From: Coprinellus micaceus | Taxonomy: Eukaryota > Basidiomycota > Agaricomycetes > Agaricales > Psathyrellaceae | DNA length: 64,000 nucleotides | Reading direction: 5' to 3' | Assembly (NCBI GenBank): GCA_951394405.1 | Contig: OX596340.1 | Span: 2,852,001-2,916,000 of the forward strand | Shown here: positions 1 through 10,763 of the stretch, piece after piece | Position numbering within the stretch: position 1 is the stretch's first letter | How the letters are laid out: each line of letters begins with the position of its first letter | Made by a program: the position numbers and the translations under genes | The notes under the pieces: generated by a model | The model's database searches: none | Told to the model about the DNA's origin: nothing | Seen by the model: the letters and a program-made list of their open reading frames with translations, nothing else

Positions 1-2057
1 ACTGTCCCCGTTGGAGTACTTCGAGCCTGAGACTAACAGTAGTCGCCATGGTGGTGGCTTGAGTTGTCGTTCCACGACTGATCGTTGGTGATGTTGAGCG
101 TATTGCCTCCCCCGATATCCTGGCTCGCCCCCGGCGGCCGTCTCTCCATTTGACAGTATGTGTGGCCCTGGTGGACGCGAACAGGGTAAGGCGCGGGAAG
201 GTGAGGGAAATGGGCAAGAGGTAAGTAGCTTGGGCGCTGTTCTGTTGAGAAACTCAATGCACGAGGCGGTGGGCTGTGCTCGATTAGATAATGTTGCCAT
301 CACATTTGGGCGCTTAATGGCCCGTCCGTATTTGGACTCCGGGAATACCCGGTGACCAGCGACCAGCACACCGTAGATTCCACCACAATTCGACGATTGG
401 GTTGACCCCGAACCACAGAGAGATCATTCCGATGGTTCTCCCTGGAAGGTATGTGGCAAAGGCGCAGTTCTACCCTCACCTATGCAGTTCTGCGTGCATT
501 TAAAGGAAGGGCCAAAACCGTCAGTATTGACTCTCAAGAATATGGGAAAAGGTCTGGCAAATGCGCGAGCGCTGCGTTTATGCGTGGCACACGTACTTTA
601 GGGCGCTTAATGAAATGTGGTGGATCAAGTGCTTCAGCCCGCTGAGGCTGGGGCATGAGGACAAACACGGAGACACTACGTTGACTGGAGGTACTAAGGG
701 CCTCCCATTCGACATGAGGTGGGTGAGGGAAGGGGGCGATGGGGCAGAGGTCGCCAGGTTTGAGTTCCCACAAAGCCCTTTATCATTGCGAGGTCGGTAG
801 GGTTTTAGGGACGGTATGCAGCCCCTCCCGAGAGTGATATGTCAAGCACACTAATTATAAGTTACTGTGTTAATGCAAATGCTCGGCAAAAAAACAAAGA
901 GCTGAGTCTGCATTTGTGAATCGCCAATCGTTCCTCGACTAAAAGATACAATGGCGAGCGATGCGATAGCAAGTCGACTTGCGTACCTTCTGAGGATCCG
1001 TACAGTAGTAGTATCCATCGCAGAGATGGAACCACAAACACTCGCGTGTTCGGGGAAGCACGTGGTGGGTGTACGAGGACGCGCTGACAGTCGAGCCCTA
1101 TGCCAACAGCGGAGACCGGATCGTAATACGCCCATTGAGAACCGCGAGCTCTCAAGAGTGGACTCCCCTTCGTTCCCATATCTCCTCTTTGGTGTACCCC
1201 TCCCCAAGTTGGTACCGCACGACGCAACTGGACAAACGCTCCAGCAGGCTCCATCTCCATCTACTACCACCTGGGAGGAAGGCGTTTGCATGGACAACCG
1301 GTGCTGATTTCGTCGACGATGTGCAGAGCCTGAGATCTGAAAGTTCATGGGAATGACAAAATGCGACGCAAACATCTTGGTCAAGGAAAGAAGTTCGCCT
1401 TGTCGATTTCGGCAAATTCCGATGGTTGACAAATATCTGAGCGATGATGTCACGCGTGCGCGTCTCTCTTCTCTACACAGCAATGTCCGTTGTTATCATG
1501 GGAAGACCTCTTGAGGCTTGAAGCGTGAGGATGCGCTATCCAAGAAGCGTTCTCTTACTCTCCGCCTATTCAAGGCTCAGGCCTCCAAATCCCACCCACC
1601 ATCCGCTGTTTTCACTACGGCGCTGTTAGGGGGATAGGTCCGGGTCTCCTCTCTGTGCGATCCGACGGCGATGACGCTTTGGACGACGGGAGGCGTATGC
1701 GAGAGAACGGAAGGCAGGTCAGGCGAGGAGGAACGCGGCGATTAACTCGGGCTGGGGGTCGTCACCTGGTCCATCGAATGGAGGAGAGAACCAGAGAACG
1801 GCTGCACTCACAGCAGCGATCCACGCCAACACCCCTCCCCGCCTAATCCGCCTCCCCTGTCCCCTTTACACTCACGCCGAAACCTATCGCTGCGCCAACC
1901 CGGGGAACGCTGTGCCTACTATTGCCACGTCCGGCGCGAAGTCCCCTGGGAGGCCTGAAGGGGAAACCATCCAATCACCGCTCGACAAACCCCTGGCCTC
2001 CAGCAAGGGGTTCCGGAGTGCCTCACCCCACGGTACCAACAACAGTGCAAACCACCC
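1..2057. other. gene-poor stretch, no supported gene
   Basis: No reading frame here shows a recognisable domain or a convincing intron-exon pattern. The longest open frame (minus, about 851-1483) has no recognisable motif and I do not call it a gene. The stretch holds one copy of a short repeat (266-320) and two copies of the motif GGGCGCTTAATG (308-319 and 601-612). Confidence 0.5.
266..320 (+). repeat. copy 1 of a short dispersed repeat
   Basis: Positions 266-320 and 6017-6080 share a block starting GTGGGCTGTGCT and ending GGGCGCTTAATG, with a diverged AT-rich middle. The blocks agree at both ends and differ in length by a few bases, as expected for two old copies of one sequence. This could be the remnant of a transposable element; nothing coding is visible in either. 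Confidence 0.5.
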
Positions 2058-2806
2058 ATGTCTGGCCCCATCCCCGCCGTTCCCCGACCCATCTCGCGCC
2101 GTCGGGGCTCGAACCAGAGCATCCACAGCGGGAGCAGCCACAGCCTCTGTGGCCTCCGACTCCTACCCCCAAACTCCCCCAGCAGCATGCTCTCGTCGCC
2201 ACACAGTCCTATCACGCCTCGCTCCGGAACTATAGTCACAGAGATGGTCCCCCGCCCCGCTCACTCCAAATATGAATTATGCCCGTCTTCGCGATTCCCT
2301 CTACCTCTTCGCCACCTAGCCTAAGCGAGGGGGTGGGACGAGAGTGCGCAGAGCCCTATCGGCCATATCACGCGGAGCAACACAAAAGATGTGGTCCCAC
2401 TGAAAGAGGGGGGGAAGGCGACGAGTTTGGGAGGCGGTTCCCATGGTGGCTTGTTTGGAGGAGAAGTCGGCGAGGAAGAGAAGGCGAGTGGGTGGCTTGG
2501 AAGACGCAGTTGGGGACGGACCGACTCTCGAAATGGGTCTGGTTCGCCGGTCTCGTCCTCCTAGCGGCGATTGGAGCTGCGGTTGGGTTGGGTGTGTACC
2601 TTATGAATAATCAACCCGACCGCCAGCAACCTGTGGCGTTGAGTGGGGAGGTATGGACGCAACACGCGGATGGGACGGCGAGTGCAAAGACGGGGAATGG
2701 GACAAGTACCGTGAAGTACGTTAGTCCGACGCATACGATTGATGCGAGAGGGGTGGAGGTTGTTGTTACCTCGATTGCCAGCGCCGACACCTGTGTTGGT
2801 GTATAG
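2058..2806 (+). CDS. possible single-pass membrane protein (unresolved structure)
   Basis: The best evidence is an open frame ending at 2806 with a clear membrane helix (WFAGLVLLAAIGAAVGLGVY, about 2543-2602), preceded by basic residues and followed by a polar tail. An upstream frame (from 2058) is rich in Ser, Pro and Arg, as in the cytoplasmic tails of fungal type II membrane proteins. The two frames differ, so an intron around 2.3 kb would be needed; I could not fix its ends. The helix resembles the N-terminal anchor of some fungal cell-wall glucanases, but no catalytic domain follows within the window. It may be a short gene or a decayed one. The start is uncertain. Confidence 0.3.
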
Positions 2807-3628
2807 GAACGCGAACGTGAATGCGAACGCGGAGTTGGAGGGAAGGGGGGAGTGGTGGAGGTGGGGGCCAAGGAGGAGAGTCTATGACCGAAGGCGACTG
2901 CAAGGGAGGTTGGACAGGCAGGGACGGGAGGACGAGGAGGGAGCATGCGAGGCAGAATGCGAGCCGGGGTCGGCGACCCCCATTATCCCTTTCGCATCGT
3001 TTCGATAGACTGTATGTCAATTTACGAGTGCTTCTTTTCTCTTTTACCTCAGTTTCTCGTTTCCCTTGGCCTCCTCTCTTGCTTGATTTGTGATTTTCTA
3101 TATCTTTGTGTTGTCCGTGTCATGTGGAAGTGGCAGTCAACGAAATGGAATTTTGTTTTAGAAGTGGGAAGGGTCCGAGTGTCCTGGAATTCGACGTAGT
3201 ATGTAGATGTTCTTGGGATCAGGGAGAGTGAATAGTAAATAATGCGGAAAAGAGTATAGTGGGAGAGGGAAGTCCCTGACCATGAGATGGTAGGAATTGT
3301 AATCTCAGGAACACTCGTGGGTCACACAAGTTGACAGGACCACGCTATCCTCGTTGACGGACATGAAAGACTCAGTACATGGCGGCAGTAGAACGTATTG
3401 AAGGTGGTCTACGATCGTCCGTTGTGTATCTAAAGTGGAACTGTAACGTTTCTGGAACGATCCGAAGGGAAACTAAAAGGTCCGTGTGGTGAGCCTTGGC
3501 CCCAGGCTTACAGGGATCGTAGGATTGCTTGGGGGTAGGATCTGGTTGGACTACTAGGAATGGGTGTAACAAAGCGAAAGGGGTCCATGTGACGAAATAA
3601 AGGTACAGTGCTGTTGGTTGCAGGTAAA
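2807..3628. other. intergenic, nothing recognised
   Basis: T-rich stretches around 3030-3160 look like 3' untranslated or spacer DNA. No frame shows a known motif. Confidence 0.4.
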
Positions 3629-5676
3629 TTATGAGCGCGATCTTCGTTGCTCCAAGGCCTCTAAGCGATTCGCCCTATTTCGAGAGATGTAGTCTGGCGG
3701 GCCCAACATCTCTCTGAGATCCATTTCCCGAGGATTGCCATAGTAATGCAAAGGGATTGGCTTGAATCGGTCCTGGAGCACCTCCAGTGTTGTCGGCACA
3801 CGCCACCCCTCCCCCTGAGCAAACCGCAGAATGCGCCTTCTCCACACCTTGCAAGCTGGGCTGCAGGCATACCAACGGCACTGGAGTACATTCAATTGCG
3901 GGGACTCATGAGAGGAAGAATGGTACACACCTTTATATGCACTAGCGTAAAAGCTCTGAGGACTCCGTTTGGGGTATCTTGTGCAAGATGACAATGTGCA
4001 AGCCACCAATCGACGTCGCTAGCGTCGTGGTGGTGATTGCGAGATTGTGGAAAGACACTAGAGTGTGTTAAAGTGTAGCAAAATTGCCCAAGGAACAAGT
4101 CCAAGGTACGGTCAGCTGGGAGGGGGACCTGCGGCCTTTTCTCTGTTCCCCCCGTCGGCTCTGTCAGTGGTGAGAGATACAGTCACATATAGGGTACGCA
4201 CTTTTAAGCACCTCATAATACCTGCTAGATTCGAAGTGGCTGACTTGTTCGTCGGGAATATAAAGGTCGACGCTGCGCTCTGGGTCCTCGAGAAAGTCGG
4301 ACAGCGACTTATGGTAAAAGTAAAAATCGGGTTCCCCGTCGTCCGTCACAATGCGAATCAAAGAGGACAAAGGCCCCAGGAGATACCCCGTTTCTCCAGG
4401 CGAAGACTCCAACAGTGCACTTATATACCAAGCCAAGGTCCTGCCATCATCCCCATAGGTCAAGACCGTCCTGATCCACTTTACTGCTAAAGTAGGTTTG
4501 GGGCTCGTCTGCAGAATTCCGATATATAGGGTGTCCAAAGTTGCAAAGGGCTTCGAGGTGTCGGTCTGCCGCCAGTTGAGCGCACGCTCAAGCCGCTCAT
4601 GAGGTGTTCCGGGCCCGCCCTGGACGTAGCGAATGACGGTGGCCACATACACAAATTGCTCAGATGCTTCCTTGGCCCAGTACCAAGGTATGTCCTCAAC
4701 TCCTAACGCCTGGCCAACTTGGGCGTACCACTCCCCCAGAAGGCCACAGTCCATCCCGATCTTCGTAAGCATTGCTCGTGCGTACAGCTCCATGTCGGCC
4801 TCGGGGCTATACTTACTGTCGAGGAACACCTTCTTGATCGCAGTCGGGAAGAGCGAGGAGAAGAACGCCTCTATAGCACGTTCGGGTCGACTCGCAATGA
4901 CGATGTGGAAGGGGAAGGCGGGGTCGTTCGTGGCCTGAATGAGAGCTGAGAGAACCTCCCGGTGGTTCTCTGCCTTCGATATCTGACGCTCCTCCTCTGT
5001 CTTGTACCTCCGTTCTTCGTCGGCCGCGCACTCATCGACACCGTCCACAAGGACGACCTTGGGCCAGCCCAATTCACCAGCCGCCTCCCGGAGTTTGCGC
5101 ATGGGCTTGAGAATGAGGATTTCAAGTTGTTGAGACAACTGCTTGTCGAAGACCCACGGATTGGCCTCAATAGAAGCGAGGATCGCCTCTCGCAAACCAG
5201 GAATTTTGAGGTGCAGGAGGTGGTATGCAAAGGTCGGAATGAGATATCGCTTCGAACACCGGTCGGCTTTCATAGCGGACGCAGAGAAGAAGAAACTCCC
5301 CGCGAGCCATCCTCTTGCATGACATTCGTCGGCGATAGACCCCATGATGGCCGTCTTCCCAGCGCCAGCAGGTCCCGAAAGCCACAAAACCTTTTCTTCT
5401 CCACGCTCAATATGACTGAGCATCTCGTCCTGCACGGCCTCTCTAGTTGCTGGGTGGCACTTTGGGGCCTCGGTCCCCCGCTCGGCAGAGTCGTGAGCAG
5501 CTCCTTTCGAGACGTACTCCTCAAGGCCTGGTGGAAAGTAGCTATTGTTAGCTCCCTCGTTGTATCTAGATGGCAGAAGGTGGTTTTGAAGAAAGGAATA
5601 CTGACGATCCTGGGGGCCCTTGTATGTTCCAGGGCGGACAGAGGTTCCGTAGTAGTGGTTATTCGTGTCTATTTAT
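3629..5676 (-). CDS. NACHT-domain NTPase (STAND family, nephrocystin-3 N-terminal type)
   Basis: Signal-transducing NTPase of the NACHT type, a class heavily expanded in mushrooms and linked in fungi to non-self recognition. The order is the usual one: a lead-in with APKCHPATREAVQDEM (near 5440-5480), Walker A GPAGAGKTAI, Walker B VVLVDGVDEC, the IVIASRPE sensor segment, a winged-helix-like region with YFYHKSLSDFL, then a Cys/Trp-rich tail (CRWYACSPACKVWRRRIL). No WD40, ankyrin or TPR repeats follow, so this is a short form. The main exon stays open upstream of the first in-frame GTG to an acceptor near 5677 (preceded by CTGAC), so the first exon lies upstream and is unresolved. At the 3' end a 50-nt intron (3881-3930) joins the last two exons; another intron lies near 4.1-4.2 kb. 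The natural ligand and effector are unknown. Confidence 0.8.
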
Positions 5677-6888
5677 CTCAGTCAGCCTCCTCGAAACGGC
5701 GCTCGATTCCAAAACGAACGGTGATTGTCGCCAATCTGGTGCCTCGAGTTATCGTTCTTTGAGTTATCAGACGTGTTGTGTATCTCGCTTATGGCTGGCG
5801 TACGTCCCTTTCCCCCATATACTCGCTTCATAATGTACCCCTGCTACAGCAGATTGATCGAGGGAGAGCGAAGTGGAATGAGGAGCGTGGACTGAGCTGG
5901 AATGGAACGGAACGGAATGGGAGATGAAGGGTGGGGAAGAAGCAAGGAGGGCAAGAATCGTTATGGAACTGGAGACTAACCCGACGTGACATGTTGCACG
6001 GCGATGGCGTTTGTGGGCGTAGTGGGCTGTGCTTGATTTTGATCGATATATGGCCTCTATCACATTGGGCGCTTAATGTGATATCTCGGGTGCGTCAGTC
6101 TCCCCAGGGACGGAGGTGGCGAGGATTGGCTAGATGTGTAGGATGGTTGAGGGACGGAAGAGCGGAAAGGATGTCACAGCCGTTTGTCTTGCAGAATTGA
6201 ACCACAAATTTGGCTCAGAGTGTGTTCAATCGCCAGAGGGAATCCCCGACGTAACGCCTGTCAGGAAGTACTGCATAAACGCGAGAGCTGTGTCGTCCAT
6301 CAGAGACGTCACAGAAGTCTATTTTAATTACCAAGGGACGACTGCAACGGTCGAAATGCCAAGCAAAGGACGTGGTGTGAAAATGGCGGGGAATAATTGT
6401 TTCTCGACAACGGCGACCGAGATCATAGAAGGCTAACTTGCGCATGATTTCCGAAGGGAATACGTACGGTGGTGACAGTCACATAAATGCTGAACGGAGT
6501 CCCACACCCTCGCAGGCCCAAAGAAGTGATTGGAGGGTGTACAAGGACGTACTGAGCCAACCAGCATGTGGTGCGGTGGGAGCCTTGACCCCTGTCACCA
6601 AGGCGAGAATTTCGGAGTCCAGATGATCGGAGATCTCTCCGCATAGCAAAGACGCGCCAGTTTGTAGAGAGAACAAAAGATGTAGCGTCCGAGAGAGGCG
6701 TCGTCACTGAGAACTCCTCCAAGAAAGGGGGGGTGGAATAGTGAACGGGCATGAAGGTAGGCTGGCGAGGTGTGAAGGAGAGCACGTAGAAGCGACGGTC
6801 TGGGTCGATTAAGACACTCCATCCATCCATGGCAGAAAGCAGCAGTTCGAGTTCGTTTCGAACGGTGGGAAGATCGACCGTTGGATCG
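5677..6888. other. intergenic between NACHT and F-box genes
   Basis: No gene is supported beyond the likely first exon and promoter of the NACHT gene near 5.7-5.9 kb. It contains the second copy of the short repeat (6017-6080). The remaining frames lack recognisable domains. Confidence 0.4.
6017..6080 (+). repeat. copy 2 of the short dispersed repeat
   Basis: Matches 266-320: it shares GTGGGCTGTGCT at one end and CACATT(T)GGGCGCTTAATG at the other, with a diverged middle. Both copies lie in gene-poor DNA on the same strand. Confidence 0.5.
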
Positions 6889-8411
6889 TCAAATCGGCAC
6901 GGCGAGTTGCAGCTGCAGGTCGACTATACCCACGTGGCGGAGGCAAGGGAGGAACGGGGAGGGGGCTAGAGTCTTAAGGGCCTGAGTGTCGAAGGTCAGA
7001 TATTTCAGTGTGAGCTGGGAGAGGGAGGTCAAGTCGGCCAGCATATCGACCAGCGCGTGTGTATCGACCTCTTCAACCTCCTCCTCACGGCTGATCTTGA
7101 GAACGGAGATGTTCTTCTTGACATTGGGTGTATGTTCTTCCAAGGACGCGAGCAGGTTGGTTACTCCTTGTAAAGGCGCATTCCTGACCCTTTCCTGGTA
7201 CCAGAACCGTCGAAATCCCGTTGTGAGGCTGGTCAACGAAGGGACGTGGAGGTAAGGAAGGTAACCTCCTGTGGAGGTGAAGTCCAGTTCCAAGAGCTCC
7301 AACGCTTGAAGCCTCGGGAGGACAACCCCCGATTGCACAAGTCCCCCCACTATGGGGATGCTGGCATCCTCCCACCACCTTTCCTCCACGTGGAGTCCAC
7401 CGTACTGAACGCACAGTGTCTCCAGATTTTTGCAATGCTGCAGGACGTCAAGGATGTATAGACCGGGCCAGACGCTTGATATGGTTAGAGATGTGATGTG
7501 CTCCAGAGCAGAGGGAGGAATGTGGAGAAGGATTGGTCTGGGGAGGAGGGGTCTCGGCGACGACGCGGAAGGTACTCTAGCTCGGGGAAGGTCAGATTGA
7601 ATGACTTGAGTTGCGATGGGAGGTAGCGAAAGCAAGACCGGCTGAGGTTTTGAGCCTCTATCCAAGGTCCGTCGCCGTCCCATTCAAGGAAGAGAGAGCG
7701 AATGTAATCCCAAGATGCATCGGTACCATCGGGCTTGCTCGTATTGATGCTTTTCATGAGGCGGACGAAGCACATGGATGACCGAAGCTCGAGGTGCAGA
7801 GTGTCCAGTATTGGGCCGACGGTGAGAAGACGGGTTAGGCTCTCGGACTGAAAGTAGCACGGGCTGTCTTCGTCAACGTCGTCTTGGTTGAAACCGGAGA
7901 CCGGGTCGTAGTCTACCGAGCACATGCAGCTAAAGCCGGATATTTTCACGAGCCTAGACCCTTGATTGGCCCTTCCGAGCCACCTGGTAGCGTACATGCA
8001 AACGGTCTGGGAGTCTGGATCCAGCTCAAGGTGACCCCAGAGTTGGGGGGTATGCAGCACCGCGTTGTACCAGGCCTTGCACACCAAGGCAATGGACATC
8101 AGATCCTCTCTCTCTTCCCAGCCCATGTACCCCGCTTCTCCAGCTGTAGCGAGGTAGAAGGTGCAGCCTAGGAGCTCGGGAGGGAGCTTTCGTACTGGAG
8201 AGATGATTGCTTTGTGCTCCCGGAGTCGAGTTTCGAGTACGCGGATCTGGTCTGACAGCCGATTGATTTCCTGTTGCACAAACGCAGCCTCTTGGAATCT
8301 GGGCACATCGTTGCTGCTGAGGAGTCGTGAGAGGTCGATAGACACGTCGTCCATGGAAGTGTGGGGGTGAACCAGTGGCAAGATGTTGAATTTCGAACCA
8401 ACCCAAAGCAC
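6889..8411 (-). CDS. F-box protein with LRR-like tail (two frames joined by short intron or frameshift)
   Basis: Substrate adaptor of SCF-type ubiquitin ligases by family. The first open frame (8411 down to 7485) begins with a short coiled coil and then the F-box (ISPVRKLPPELLGCTF), followed by ALVCKAWYNAVLHTPQLWGHL. The second frame (about 7683 down to 6889) holds leucine-rich repeats (LLQ/LQHCKNLETL, LPRLQALELLELDF, LSQLTLKYLTF). They overlap in different frames near 7535-7580. A 38-nt GT-AG stretch inside the overlap, if spliced, restores one frame with LTFPELEPILLHIPPSALEH. That is shorter than the other introns in the window and has no clear branch site, so a frameshift mutation is the alternative. 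A start codon within the coiled-coil region, such as MDDVSIDL, is as likely as the first one. Confidence 0.75.
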
Positions 8412-8439
8412 ATCATCAACTTGAAACGATAGGATCCCA

Positions 8440-8868
8440 TCAGGGGTCCACGGGCATCTCGGCGCTTACCATTCCGAGCCCTTGCAGTCTCCTTCCAGCG
8501 AGCTGGGGGTCAGGATCGCCTTGTAACTCGACAATATCTTGAGACCATCTGAGTAGCATACAATCATCCAAGAACCCTGGAATATGACATCGCTCCCGCC
8601 CGCTATCATCCCTATTATGAGATCTAATAACACTAATGTCACGCCCTTCGCTAGAGTAAGCCTCAATTTCGAGCACGCGATATAGAGCTCCCTGAGCACC
8701 GCGATAAAATGTGTAAGACGGAAGGTATTGAATCCACCAGTACTCTAGGGACCGCCGGTTCTTCTTGGGTCGATATGGGCCCCTCTGTTGTACGAGGAAC
8801 CGGCTCGGACTTCTAACAGCAGGGTGTCGACGAGGGAATCTATTATGGTAAGCATGTCGTATGCGCAT
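8440..8868 (-). CDS. unknown open frame between two F-box genes
   Basis: A 142-codon open frame with balanced amino-acid use, including GFLDDCMLLRWSQDIVELQG, followed by a GTAAGC that could act as a splice donor. No domain is recognised. It may be an exon of an unrecognised gene, a remnant of the neighbouring F-box genes, or chance. I give it low weight. Confidence 0.2.
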   Translation of the reverse strand: MRIRHAYHNRFPRRHPAVRSPSRFLVQQRGPYRPKKNRRSLEYWWIQYLPSYTFYRGAQGALYRVLEIEAYSSEGRDISVIRSHNRDDSGRERCHIPGFLDDCMLLRWSQDIVELQGDPDPQLAGRRLQGLGMVSAEMPVDP

Positions 8869-8876
8869 AATGTGAT

Positions 8877-10562
8877 CTAAAGCAATTCTATTGACACGCC
8901 AAAGGTAAACTGGAGCTCTTCAAAATGTGAGGAACTCCTGCTCGCCGCCTCCCAAGCAGGGCGAATTCCGAACCCTCGCAGCATAACTCTTCGCAAACTA
9001 TCTCTCCTATCGCGCTCCAACACGGCACCCTTGGAGGAGATGTTGACAGGCCGAGACATACGACGGGCCTTGATCAGAAGTCGAAAGAATGGGCCAAGTG
9101 GGAAGTCGGGTTTGCACGTCATACCGATGACGACTTGCTCGAGGTTGGGAAGGATGGGGTCTGGAGTGAGGAGCTTGCCGTACGTCCGAACACGATGTCG
9201 CCTCAACATTCGTATTGACAACTCCTTGAACGTGAGGTGGGTCAGTGCTGGGAGGCGGGTAAGGATGTCGATTAGTTCTTGACTGTCAATAGTCGTGCAT
9301 TTGTCGCGCGTGAAATAGACCTCGGAGGTGCCTATCGTGAGGGAATGGAGTGTAGACGATGGAGGTTCTTCAGAGAAGAGGCCGAGAGAGTCAAGCAAAT
9401 CCCAAATAGGCCGAAGATCTGAAGGGTCGTCATCGCCTTCCTCAGGTGTGTAGCGTTTAAGCTCGCGGTGTAACCCAACTTCGAGTTCCGTCAATGAAGG
9501 CACCCTGAGGAAGGATACCACCTGCCTAGCAGAGGAGGGCTTGACGCCCTTGACCTTCAGGCTTCGTACTCTTGGTAGGACGAGACCCTCGGGGATAATC
9601 CGCTGAAATTCAGGATTCGAAACGTTCATCGAGTGGCGAGGAGATTCGATCGAAAGGTTCTCAAGGCTCGCGCAATGTTGTAGCAGAAGCGGAATTTGGG
9701 GCCCTCCCCAGTTGCAGTCGATGGATAGAGTGGTGAGTTGGCTGAGAAGCCGCGGATGGATGTTGATTGGTGCATCAATGAAGGCCGTCCCAATGTCAAC
9801 GTGCTCCGAAAGTATGTCGTCTCTGCAAGGGAGCGACAGATGGATGGTTTTCAGACATGGATACTCGTCTAATATGAATGGACGATCGTTTTCCCCGTCT
9901 AGCCAAGCCCCGCGATGGAAGCCCTCCATCATCATAAACAAATACAACGACTTGATTGAGCGCCAGGAAGGGGAACTCGTTTCCACCGCTGATTCTCGAA
10001 GGGCCTCTTGAAGGTTGATAAAGCACTGCGATGAGGACATATCAAGGGAGAGCGTGTCGAGCGGTGCACCGTCGACCAGCAACTTGATCAAGCTGGAACT
10101 GTCGGCTTTGACGCATTTCGGAAAGCCCGGCTCCCAATAGGAGCCGCACTCGCAGCAGTTGGGATCACCAGGGACGACGTGAACCATCTTGGATGCATGG
10201 CCAGCCCTCGAAAGCCAGACTGTTGCCTCCTCGATCCAACGGTCTCTTGTGTCTAGGACGATGCGCAATCGTCCCCAGAGTTCAGTCCTAGCGAATGCGA
10301 CGTTGCACCACATTCTGCACACGAGACATAGGCTCAGTAGATCTTGGCGATCCGTAAGCCCCCGTTCCTTCGAAACCGCCATTTTGAATATCTTGCCGAG
10401 TATTTCTGGGGGGAGTCGACGAAAGGGAGATAGAACGGAACGATATTGGTGAGTTAGGTTCGTTAGGTGCTTGATGTCTTCTTTGAGAGATGTTGCCTTG
10501 AGAGGTGTCGGCGTTTCATTGCTATTCAGAAACCTCGCAAATTCGGGCGGGTGGCCCGCCAT
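8877..10562 (-). CDS. F-box protein with LRR-like tail
   Basis: Intronless gene of about 561 residues. A short coiled coil (KEDIKHLTNLTHQYRS) is followed by the F-box VLSPFRRLPPEILGKIF, the conserved LVCRMWCNVAFARTELWGRL segment and irregular leucine-rich repeats (LLLQHCASLENLSIE, LPALTHLTFKELSI). An upstream in-frame ATG at 10616 would add 18 residues; I prefer the ATG at 10562 (MAGHPPEFARFL) because neighbouring family members start a similar distance before the coiled coil. It faces the next F-box gene head to head. Its target is unknown; members of this expanded family differ most in the repeat region that would bind substrate. Confidence 0.85.
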   Translation of the reverse strand: MAGHPPEFARFLNSNETPTPLKATSLKEDIKHLTNLTHQYRSVLSPFRRLPPEILGKIFKMAVSKERGLTDRQDLLSLCLVCRMWCNVAFARTELWGRLRIVLDTRDRWIEEATVWLSRAGHASKMVHVVPGDPNCCECGSYWEPGFPKCVKADSSSLIKLLVDGAPLDTLSLDMSSSQCFINLQEALRESAVETSSPSWRSIKSLYLFMMMEGFHRGAWLDGENDRPFILDEYPCLKTIHLSLPCRDDILSEHVDIGTAFIDAPINIHPRLLSQLTTLSIDCNWGGPQIPLLLQHCASLENLSIESPRHSMNVSNPEFQRIIPEGLVLPRVRSLKVKGVKPSSARQVVSFLRVPSLTELEVGLHRELKRYTPEEGDDDPSDLRPIWDLLDSLGLFSEEPPSSTLHSLTIGTSEVYFTRDKCTTIDSQELIDILTRLPALTHLTFKELSIRMLRRHRVRTYGKLLTPDPILPNLEQVVIGMTCKPDFPLGPFFRLLIKARRMSRPVNISSKGAVLERDRRDSLRRVMLRGFGIRPAWEAASRSSSHFEELQFTFGVSIELL

Positions 10563-10763
10563 GAATCGAGACCGATAACGAGCAAGCGGATTGTAGAGGT
10601 TGAAAGCAAGTGGCACAAAGTCAGTGGCGGACTGGTGTTTGCTGAACTGTGGGAACGGACTGCCAAAACAGTTGCGCCAGCCACATGGGACCCACGACTG
10701 CTCCCGAAGAGTCTTGTCGTCTGTCCACCACCTCCTGCGACACAGGCACCTTTTTCCCCAACC
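10563..10763. promoter_or_regulatory. shared divergent promoter of two F-box genes
   Basis: Only about 200 bp separate the start codons of the divergent F-box genes (about 150 bp if the upstream ATG at 10616 is used). All upstream control signals for both genes must overlap here or in the coding ends. No clear TATA box is visible. Confidence 0.5.

Noticed and set aside
851..1483. 210-codon open frame on the minus strand
   Set aside because: No domain, no plausible introns or promoter, and several overlapping frames of similar length, as expected by chance in GC-rich DNA.
2099..2115. tRNA gene suggested by a GGTTCGAGCC-like B box on the minus strand
   Set aside because: No matching A box or foldable acceptor stem is present; the bases fall in a likely Ser/Arg-rich coding stretch.
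4065..4490. Open frame on the plus strand opposite the NACHT gene
   Set aside because: Antisense shadow of a well-supported gene.
10467..10763. N-terminal extension of the plus-strand F-box gene
   Set aside because: Overlaps the divergent neighbour and has no similarity to family N-termini; the ATG at 10764 fits better.
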